Assembly (NCBI GenBank): GCA_030549955.1
Contig: JAUQQI010000006.1
Span: 1-5,771 of the forward strand
Origin: Chloroflexota bacterium
GTDB lineage: Bacteria; Chloroflexota; Dehalococcoidia; JAUQQI01
DNA: 5,771 nt
Direction: 5' to 3'
Below are positions 1-4,807 of the stretch, piece after piece (position 1 is the stretch's first letter; every line of letters begins with the position of its first letter). The notes beneath the pieces were generated by a model, which worked only from the letters and a program-made list of their open reading frames with translations, was not told the DNA's origin and did not search any database. A program made the translations under genes and the position numbers.

Positions 1-992
1 CGTCAACGGACGAACCTGTGACGGTCGAGGCGATAGACTTGACGGCACAGCCGCCGGGTTGGCCGAGCGCACTGCCGACGATAGAAGCGCCTCTGGCGCC
101 CGCCCAGCCATCCTCTGCGGCAGCTTTTGCCAGCATATCCGGGACCGGCCGACCGGCGTCGACGGCGCCCGCGCCACCGCCCGCCGATATTCCTGGCTGG
201 TCGATTTCGGCGGAAGGAACGGCACCGCCGGAGCCTGCGCTACACCGGCCCACAAGCCGCGACCGGGCTTTCGACCCGGTTCGACCGGAGCCGCGCTTGC
301 AGATATGGACGGCATCCAACCGCAGTCTTGACGATGGTCTCCACGCAGTCGACCTAGACGGCACAGCCGGTCCCACGCTGGCAGGCGACGTGGGGGTTGC
401 CGCTGGTAGCGGGCAGGCGGCGGTTGGGCCACATGCGCCGGCAGATGGGTATGCGGGTGGTTTGGGCTGGAACCTCCCGGTCCAACCATCAGAGCCTGCC
501 CCTTCGGGACCCGGGTCGGGCGGCGGCAAAGCCGCGCCTCTGCTGCCGTCGGCAGTGGAGCAGACCATAGTTTCGGCGGCCCGGCTGATTCGGGAGGGAG
601 CGCCCTTCCAGTCATCAGTTTTCTGGGTCACCCTTGAGCCGCCGGAGCTCGGCCGGGTCGAGCTCCGGGTCCGCCTCAGGCCATCTCCCGGGCCCGGGGT
701 TTTGGAGGTCGACCTCAGGCCGCAGACGACGGCAGGTTACAACTTGCTCGCCGGAACCCTGGACGGCCTTAAAGAGTCCCTTCAAGGGCGGGGGATAGTT
801 TTGGCCGGCCTCAACCTGCTGGACCCGCGGAGCGGCTCCACCGCCTCGGAAGGCGGGTCCCAAGGGGGAACACGTCCCCGTTCGGGCGGCGGTACCGGCG
901 GCACGGCTACGCCGCCCGTGCCGGCTGCGCCGTCCGGGTCCGGCGCGGAGGCGGCGGTGCCGGCAGGCCGATTTATTGACCGGAAAGCCTGA
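1..992 (+). CDS. fliK: Flagellar hook-length control protein FliK, C-terminal part (5' partial)
   Basis: FliK is the secreted ruler that sets hook length and switches the flagellar type III export gate from hook to filament substrates. The frame is open to the left edge (codons start at base 3). A GTG at 18 exists but has no ribosome binding site before it, and FliK proteins are usually longer, so I read this as truncated. Counting from that GTG, residues 1-195 are Pro/Ala/Gly-rich and probably disordered, as expected of the ruler region. Residues about 200-268 match the FliK C-terminal switch domain (Flg_hook family): a beta segment with LEPPELGRVELRV, then LEVDLRP, then a helix ending in LKESLQGRGIVLAGLNL. 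The last 55 residues are a Gly/Ser/Thr/Pro-rich tail. The flgD ribosome binding site begins two bases after the stop codon, so the two genes are surely cotranscribed. The family call is firm; the true start lies outside the window. Confidence 0.9.
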   Translation, partial: STDEPVTVEAIDLTAQPPGWPSALPTIEAPLAPAQPSSAAAFASISGTGRPASTAPAPPPADIPGWSISAEGTAPPEPALHRPTSRDRAFDPVRPEPRLQIWTASNRSLDDGLHAVDLDGTAGPTLAGDVGVAAGSGQAAVGPHAPADGYAGGLGWNLPVQPSEPAPSGPGSGGGKAAPLLPSAVEQTIVSAARLIREGAPFQSSVFWVTLEPPELGRVELRVRLRPSPGPGVLEVDLRPQTTAGYNLLAGTLDGLKESLQGRGIVLAGLNLLDPRSGSTASEGGSQGGTRPRSGGGTGGTATPPVPAAPSGSGAEAAVPAGRFIDRKA

Positions 993-993
993 A

Positions 994-1002
994 AAGGAGG
1001 TG
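994..1002 (+). promoter_or_regulatory. Ribosome binding site that sets the flgD start
   Basis: AAGGAGGTG lies six bases before the TTG at 1009 and just after the fliK stop at 990-992. This near-perfect Shine-Dalgarno match makes TTG 1009 the likely start. The longer reading from TTG 976 would start inside fliK with no binding site of its own and would contain this motif within its coding sequence. Confidence 0.85.
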
Positions 1003-1008
1003 AGGTTT

Positions 1009-1410
1009 TTGACCGAAGTCAGCCCTCTGGCCCAATCCCTGGCAGGAGCGGCGGCGGCGCTGCGGTCGGGGACTCTTAAGGACCAGTTCTTGCAGCTGCT
1101 AATTGCCCAGCTTCGGAACCAGGACCCGATGCGGCCGATGGAGGACCGCGACTTCGTCGCCCAGCTGGCCCAGTTTGCCGTCCTCGAACAGCTTGAAAAC
1201 CTGAGCCAGGAGTTCAGGCAGGCCGCGGTTTTCGGCCAGATCGGGGCAGCATCGGCCCTTATCGGCCGAACCGTTGAGGCGGCCGACACCACCGGGGCCC
1301 CGGTCACCGGAGTGGTCTCGGCCGTGCTGGTCGACCCGGAAAAGGGTGTAAGCCTCAAAATCGGGGACAGAACTGTGTCCCTTGATGCGGTTCGAAAAAT
1401 CCTTTCGTAA
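1009..1410 (+). CDS. flgD: Flagellar hook assembly scaffold/cap protein FlgD (short form)
   Basis: FlgD sits at the tip of the growing hook and guides FlgE polymerisation; it is exported by the flagellar type III system and lost when the hook is complete. From TTG 1009 the protein has 133 residues. Residues 22-62 carry the conserved FlgD N-terminal block: LKDQFLQLLIAQLRNQDPM, then PMED and the QFAVLEQLENL helix. Residues about 80-133 (ALIGRTVEA, GVVSAVLVD, VSLKIGDRTVSLDAVRKIL) look like the Tudor-like C-terminal domain. The protein lacks the Ig-like domain inserted in long proteobacterial FlgDs (about 220-240 residues); this short form is normal in Bacillota. It lies between fliK and flgE: 16 bases separate it from fliK, and its stop overlaps the flgE ribosome binding site. 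A longer in-frame reading from TTG 976 is possible but much less likely. Confidence 0.93.
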   Translation: MTEVSPLAQSLAGAAAALRSGTLKDQFLQLLIAQLRNQDPMRPMEDRDFVAQLAQFAVLEQLENLSQEFRQAAVFGQIGAASALIGRTVEAADTTGAPVTGVVSAVLVDPEKGVSLKIGDRTVSLDAVRKILS

Positions 1411-1422
1411 GGAGGTCAACCA

Positions 1423-2658
1423 ATGTTGAGGTCGATGTTTTCGGCAGTCTCGGGACTGCGCAACCACCAGACATACATGGATGTGGTCGGCAACAACATT
1501 GCAAACGTCACCACGACGGCGTTCAAGGCGAGCCGGGTCACCTTTCAGGAGATGCTGAGTCAGCTTGTCCGGTCCGGCTCGGCCCCGGAACCGGAGGGCC
1601 GGGGCGGAATCAACCCCGCCCAGGTGGGGCTGGGCAGTCTGGTCGGGGCCATCGACACCCTGCACACCCAGGGCACCTTCCAATCGACCGGTCAGGTAAC
1701 TGACCTGGGCATTCAGGGCGATGGGTTCTTTATTGTGGCCGACGGAACCCGGCACTTCTACACCCGGGATGGGGCCTTCAGCATCGGCCCCGACGGGACC
1801 GTAACGGCTTCGGCGACGGGCCTTAAGCTCATGGGCTGGGTTGCCGACCAGAACGGCCAGGTCGATACGGCCGGCCCCCTTCAGGTCCTATCACTGCCCC
1901 TCGGGGCGGCGATGACCGCCCAGGCCACCACTCAAGCCCGCCTTGACGGGAACCTCCAGGCCGGCTCGACAAATCCCCAGACCCTCAATATGACCGTCTA
2001 CGATTCGCTGGGTCATCCTCACCAGGTCACGATTACGTTTACCCGAACCGGGCCGGACACCTGGAACTGGGCGGCAAGCACGACCGAGGCCGGGGTTGCG
2101 GTAGCCGGCACCGGCACACTCACCTTTGACGCCAACGGCCGGGTCACCGGCGGCGGCACCGGAACCATCCAGGTGACCTATACCCCCGGTATCCTCGGCT
2201 ATGCGCCCTTAAGCCCCCAGAATATCAACGCCGACTTCGGGTCGCTGACTCAGACGGCGGGGGCAACGAATCTTGTCGCCGAGACCGACGGAAGCTCGCC
2301 CGGGAGCTTCTCGACCTTCAGCATTACAAACAACGGGGAGATTTACGGGATCTATTCGAACGGGCAGCGGCGCCTCCTGGGTCAGATCGCCCTGGCCCGG
2401 TTCGTCAACCCCGGCGGGCTGATGCACGTCGGCCAGAACCTCTTTGACCTTTCGCCGAACTCCGGCGACCCCCAGATCGGGGCGGCGGGGACGGGCGGCC
2501 GGGGGGAGATCCTGAGCGGGGTGCTTGAGATGTCGAACGTGGACCTGGCCCGGGAGTTCACGAACCTGATCATGGCCGAGCGCGGCTTCCAGGCAAACGC
2601 CCGGGTACTCACGGCTTCCGATGAGCTCCTCCAGGAACTGGCCAACATCCGGCGCTAG
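1423..2658 (+). CDS. flgE: Flagellar hook protein FlgE
   Basis: FlgE is the structural subunit of the hook, the flexible joint between rod and filament. The 411-residue product has every family landmark: the N-terminal rod/hook helix with VVGNNIANVTTTAFK (residues 21-35), the central signature LGIQGDGFFIV (95-105) followed by YTRDGAFSIGPDG, a beta-rich D2-type region at about 165-290 containing LNMTVYDSLGHPHQVTITF, the ITNNGEIYGIYSNG block (301-314), and the C-terminal helix with LEMSNVDLAREFTNLIMAERGFQANARV (368-395, read in two parts). The length and the D2 region favour FlgE over the rod proteins FlgF and FlgG. No cysteine is present, so it lacks the Cys used for lysinoalanine cross-linking in spirochete hooks. 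The ATG at 1423 follows AAGGAGGT by six bases, and that motif overlaps the flgD stop, indicating coupled expression. The family that often separates flgD and flgE in Bacillota (the TIGR02530 type) is absent here. Confidence 0.97.
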   Translation: MLRSMFSAVSGLRNHQTYMDVVGNNIANVTTTAFKASRVTFQEMLSQLVRSGSAPEPEGRGGINPAQVGLGSLVGAIDTLHTQGTFQSTGQVTDLGIQGDGFFIVADGTRHFYTRDGAFSIGPDGTVTASATGLKLMGWVADQNGQVDTAGPLQVLSLPLGAAMTAQATTQARLDGNLQAGSTNPQTLNMTVYDSLGHPHQVTITFTRTGPDTWNWAASTTEAGVAVAGTGTLTFDANGRVTGGGTGTIQVTYTPGILGYAPLSPQNINADFGSLTQTAGATNLVAETDGSSPGSFSTFSITNNGEIYGIYSNGQRRLLGQIALARFVNPGGLMHVGQNLFDLSPNSGDPQIGAAGTGGRGEILSGVLEMSNVDLAREFTNLIMAERGFQANARVLTASDELLQELANIRR

Positions 2659-2675
2659 GTAGCGTGAGGTGACCG

Positions 2676-3266
2676 TTGACGATTAAACCCCTATCCGTGC
2701 TCAAACCCCTGCTGAGGTCGCCCGGCCGGTGGCTTTTGCCGGGCAGCACAGGCCCCGTGGGGGCCTCCGTCGCGCGCCCTGGGAAACGTGAGAATGCGGA
2801 TTTTTGGGCCCACCTGGCCCGGGCGAAGGGCGCGGCCGCCTCCGGGCTGACAGGTTCCCCGGCGCCTGTGACACCGGCACGGCCGACTCACCCCGAATCC
2901 CCTGTTATTGAAATTGAGCGCGCCCTCTTTGAGCAGCCCGTTGAAACCCGGTTTGCGCATGCGGTCGACCCCAACGACCTGAAGGAAATCCGGCTCGGGG
3001 TAAGGGTCCGGCGTGCTGAAGGCGGTTTTGAGATGGAAGCCGTCGTGCTTGACCAGGCCGGTCGGCCGGTGCCCGATGCCGTTGTGCTCGCAATGGTAGA
3101 CCCATCAGGCCCAGCTGGCGCCGGGGCGGGCGGCTTCCTGCCGAACACGGATGTTTTCGGCCGGACCCACGGGGTTATCCCCGCAACAGCCCGGAACTTA
3201 AAGCTTATCGCCGTCAGCGGGAACGGCCTCCAGACCGCCCGGGAGTTCGAGTTGCCCGCCGGCTGA
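2676..3266 (+). CDS. Unrecognised protein with a C-terminal Ig-like domain, last gene of the hook unit
   Basis: I do not recognise this 196-residue protein. It starts at TTG 2676, four bases after GAGGTG (2666-2671) and 17 bases after flgE, and ends 16 bases before a terminator, so it closes the fliK-flgD-flgE transcript. Residues 1-75 are rich in Pro, Ala, Gly and basic residues and look mostly disordered; there is no clear signal peptide or membrane span. Residues about 77-195 look like one beta-sandwich. FEMEAVVLDQAGRPVPDAVV (118-137) resembles the D-x-x-G-x-P-V-P-x-A/G-x-V strand pair of Big-1 and carboxypeptidase-regulatory-like domains. NTDVFGRTHGVI (157-168) resembles the later T-D-x-x-G turn, and LKLIAVSGNGLQTAREFEL (175-193) resembles the closing strands. 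The domain match is by eye only. Position suggests a hook- or filament-associated accessory protein, possibly exported by the flagellar system through its disordered N-terminus, but function is unknown. It resembles no hook-associated protein (FlgK, FlgL, FliD) that I recognise. Confidence 0.8.
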   Translation: MTIKPLSVLKPLLRSPGRWLLPGSTGPVGASVARPGKRENADFWAHLARAKGAAASGLTGSPAPVTPARPTHPESPVIEIERALFEQPVETRFAHAVDPNDLKEIRLGVRVRRAEGGFEMEAVVLDQAGRPVPDAVVLAMVDPSGPAGAGAGGFLPNTDVFGRTHGVIPATARNLKLIAVSGNGLQTAREFELPAG

Positions 3267-3282
3267 AAGCCCGACCTCAGTT

Positions 3283-3322
3283 TTAAGGGGCAGCCTTTTG
3301 AGATGGCTGCCCCTTAATTTTT
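3283..3322 (+). terminator. Rho-independent terminator after the hook genes
   Basis: A perfect 13-bp stem, TTAAGGGGCAGCC (3283-3295) against GGCTGCCCCTTAA (3305-3317), with a 9-base loop, is followed directly by five T's (3318-3322). It lies 16 bases after the stop of the Ig-like gene and before the flagellin promoter, so it ends the fliK-flgD-flgE transcript. The stem is symmetrical, but the opposite strand has only a TTT tract beyond the stem (on + as the bases before 3283 are T, not A), so it works only on the + strand. Confidence 0.92.
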
Positions 3323-3341
3323 GGGAGCGGGCCGTCGATAT
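3315..3341 (+). promoter_or_regulatory. Candidate sigma-28 (SigD/FliA) promoter for flagellin
   Basis: TAAT (3315-3318), a 15-base spacer and GTCGATAT (3334-3341) match the sigma-28 consensus TAAA-N15-GCCGATAT at 3 of 4 and 7 of 8 positions with ideal spacing. Flagellin is the classic sigma-28 target and a new promoter is needed after the terminator just upstream. Its -35 element shares bases with the end of the terminator stem and the T tract. The start of transcription would be near 3348, giving a leader of about 80 bases. This also rules out the longer flagellin reading that begins upstream at 3298. Confidence 0.75.
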
Positions 3342-3358
3342 GTATGGGTGGAATCTGA

Positions 3359-3390
3359 CCCGGGCGCGGAAAGCACTCCCAACGCCCGGG
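3359..3390 (+). promoter_or_regulatory. Hairpin in the flagellin mRNA leader with a GGA in its loop (possible CsrA site)
   Basis: CCCGGGCG (3359-3366) pairs perfectly with CGCCCGGG (3383-3390), leaving a 16-base loop that holds GGA at 3368-3370. A second set of GGA motifs lies at the ribosome binding site (3418-3424), about 50 bases downstream. In Bacillus subtilis, CsrA represses hag by binding one GGA site at the Shine-Dalgarno sequence and one in an upstream hairpin; this layout is similar. The hairpin is seen directly. The CsrA role is inference, and the loop GGA could form a short 3-bp helix with TCC at 3377-3379. Confidence 0.45.
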
Positions 3391-3415
3391 GCCGAAACCA
3401 GAAAACCAAAGCGAA

Positions 3416-3424
3416 GAGGAGGGA
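3416..3424 (+). promoter_or_regulatory. Ribosome binding site that sets the flagellin start
   Basis: GAGGAGGGA ends five bases before the ATG at 3430. It fixes the start at the conserved MSFRVNTN flagellin N-terminus rather than at the upstream in-frame TTG at 3298, which lies inside the terminator. Confidence 0.88.
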
Positions 3425-3429
3425 CCTTA

Positions 3430-4269
3430 ATGAGTTTTCGGGTAAATACCAATGTTGAGGCGCTGAACGCCCAGCGCAACCTGATGATGACGGCCCTGGC
3501 GTTTTCCAAGTCGGCGGAGAAGCTGTCCAGCGGCCTCCGGATCAACCGGGCCGGGGATGATGCGGCCGGGCTCTCCATTAGCGAGAAGCTCCGGGCGCAG
3601 GTCCGGGGCCTCAACCAGGCGGTCCGCAACGCCCAGGACGGCATTTCACTGATCCAGACGGCCGAGGGAGCCTTGAATGAGGTCCACTCGATCCTGCAGA
3701 GGATGCGGGAGCTGGCCGTCCAGGCCGCCAACGATACCCTGACCCAGCAAGACCGGCAAGCCGTCGCCCAGGAGCTGGTGTCTTTGCGGGATGAGCTCGA
3801 CCGGATTGCTCAGCAGACGCAATTCAACGGCCAGAACCTGCTCGACGGCACCTTCTCGGCCAAGTACTTCCACATCGGGGCCAACCAGAACCAGACCATC
3901 ATGGTCACCATTAACAACGTCAACTCCACGGCCATCGGCGGCAACCTCTCCTCCCTCGTCAACACGTTTAACACCACCCCGGACCAGGCCAATGCCGAGG
4001 CCCTTATTACCGGGGTCGACCAGGCCATCAACGACGTGTCCGGCGTCCGGTCGGGCCTGGGTGCGATCCAGAACCGGCTCGAGCACACCATTGCCAACCT
4101 TTCGGTGGCCTCGGAGAACCTGACGGCCGCCGAATCCCGCATCCGGGACACCGACATGGCCGCCGAAATGGTCAACTTTACCCGGCTCCAGATTCTGCAG
4201 CAGGCCGGCATCGCCGTCCTGGCCCAGGCAAACGTCAACCCACAGATCGTCCTCAAACTGCTCGCCTAA
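3430..4269 (+). CDS. fliC: Flagellin (minimal D0/D1 type), filament subunit
   Basis: This is the filament subunit (called hag in Bacillus). It has 279 residues. Residues 1-140 form the D0/D1 N-terminal half: VNTNVEALNAQRNL, then EKLSSGLRINRAGDDAAGLSI (30-50), LQRMRELAVQAAN (89-101) and QTQFNGQNLLDG (129-140). Residues about 195-279 form the C-terminal half, including LGAIQNRLEHTIANL (210-224), ESRIRDTDMAAEMVNFTRLQI (235-255) and the end VLKLLA. Only about 50 residues lie between them, including FHIGANQNQTIMVTI (147-161), so the surface domains D2/D3 are essentially absent and the filament should be thin and smooth. There is no cysteine, as is normal. It is expressed from its own candidate sigma-28 promoter behind a terminator. 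The fliS chaperone gene follows. FliW, FlgK, FlgL and FlgM genes, often nearby in Bacillota, are not in this window. Confidence 0.97.
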   Translation: MSFRVNTNVEALNAQRNLMMTALAFSKSAEKLSSGLRINRAGDDAAGLSISEKLRAQVRGLNQAVRNAQDGISLIQTAEGALNEVHSILQRMRELAVQAANDTLTQQDRQAVAQELVSLRDELDRIAQQTQFNGQNLLDGTFSAKYFHIGANQNQTIMVTINNVNSTAIGGNLSSLVNTFNTTPDQANAEALITGVDQAINDVSGVRSGLGAIQNRLEHTIANLSVASENLTAAESRIRDTDMAAEMVNFTRLQILQQAGIAVLAQANVNPQIVLKLLA

Positions 4270-4290
4270 AATATCAGCCCGACTTCCCCA

Positions 4291-4326
4291 GGGTTTGCCC
4301 GGGGCCCGGCCCCGGGCAAACCCTTT
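4291..4326 (+). terminator. Strong hairpin after flagellin, likely partial terminator
   Basis: GGGTTTGCCCGGGG (4291-4304) pairs perfectly over 14 bp with CCCCGGGCAAACCC (4310-4323) around a 5-base loop, 21 bases after the flagellin stop. Only three T's follow (4324-4326), so termination may be incomplete. Flanking CCCC (4286-4289) and GGGGG (4328-4332) could extend the stem. A leaky terminator, or a 3' hairpin protecting flagellin mRNA, would give high flagellin and low downstream fliS expression. I saw no clear promoter of its own for fliS. Confidence 0.75.
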
Positions 4327-4370
4327 CGGGGGACCGGACACCTTTCCCCGGCCAACCGGTAAAACCGGGC

Positions 4371-4392
4371 GGCCGGATCTGGCCATCCGGCC
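4371..4392 (+). repeat. Second inverted repeat in the flagellin-fliS gap
   Basis: GGCCGGAT (4371-4378) and ATCCGGCC (4385-4392) form a perfect 8-bp stem with a 6-base loop. No T tract follows, so it is not a terminator by itself. The gap also has other GGCC/CCGG palindromes (for example 4348-4353) that could pair with it. It may only reflect the GC-rich sequence, or may help structure the processed fliS leader. Confidence 0.4.
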
Positions 4393-4453
4393 CTGGCCGG
4401 CGGCGGGGGACGAGGCTAGAGTCAGGATAGCAGGCGCAAGCACAGGGGGAACA

Positions 4454-4807
4454 ATGAGTGCCGACATAGCAGGTATTGAGAATCTAAGGCCGATTGAACT
4501 TATCCGGCTGCTTTTTAAGCGTGCCGACGAACTTATGGCCGAGGCTGAAGCGGGTTTCAGCGGCGGCGACCCTGAGGCCGCCCGGTTGGCTCTGTTCAAG
4601 ACCCAGGAGATTGTGTCGGAGCTTTTGAAGGCCCTCGACTTTGAGAAGGGCGGGGGGCTCGCCGAGAACCTTCGCCGCCTGTACATCTTCGTCTGGGAGC
4701 GGCTCGTCGAGGCCGCTGTCGGCGGACCCGCGGCCGTCGGCGCCCTCGCCGGAGCCCGCCAGGTCTGGACCAGCCTTTCCGCCGCCTGGGACGAGGTCGA
4801 TGCTTAA
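4454..4807 (+). CDS. fliS: Flagellin export chaperone FliS
   Basis: FliS binds the flagellin C-terminus in the cytoplasm, stops early polymerisation and delivers it to the export gate. The 117-residue product is almost all helical. Family features are the opening helix RPIELIRLLFKRADELMAEAE (12-32), the segment LFKTQEIVSELLKALDFEKGG (47-67), LAENLRRLYIFVWERLVEA (69-87) and the closing helix VWTSLSAAWDEV (104-115). The usual N-terminal stretch with a conserved tyrosine and a TASP-like motif before this first helix is shortened and altered here (MSADIAGIENLRPIEL), so it is a divergent member, a little shorter than the common 120-135 residues. The ATG at 4454 follows AGGGGG (4444-4449), a weak ribosome binding site; the longer in-frame reading from 4295 would start in the flagellin terminator and is rejected. 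Its last eight bases overlap the next gene. Confidence 0.9.
   Translation: MSADIAGIENLRPIELIRLLFKRADELMAEAEAGFSGGDPEAARLALFKTQEIVSELLKALDFEKGGGLAENLRRLYIFVWERLVEAAVGGPAAVGALAGARQVWTSLSAAWDEVDA

Noticed and set aside
183..190. GCCGATAT, a perfect sigma-28 -10 sequence
   Set aside because: It lies inside fliK, and no TAAA-like -35 stands 14-16 bases upstream (164-167 is GGCG), so it is probably chance.
976..1008. N-terminal extension of FlgD from TTG 976
   Set aside because: It overlaps the end of fliK and contains the AAGGAGGTG that serves TTG 1009.
615..1358. Long open frame on the minus strand across fliK and flgD
   Set aside because: It is antisense to two clearly recognisable genes, has no family features and reflects the GC-rich codon pattern.
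3298..3429. 44-residue N-terminal extension of flagellin from TTG 3298
   Set aside because: It starts in the terminator loop, upstream of the sigma-28 promoter, and flagellins begin at the MSFRVNTN-type sequence.
4460..4467. GCCGACAT, 7 of 8 match to the sigma-28 -10 element
   Set aside because: It is inside the fliS coding sequence, and the -35 position reads CACA.
3646..4686. 346-codon open frame on the minus strand across flagellin and fliS
   Set aside because: It crosses a terminator, two convincing genes and their gap on the other strand. Its sequence is a low-complexity shadow of them.
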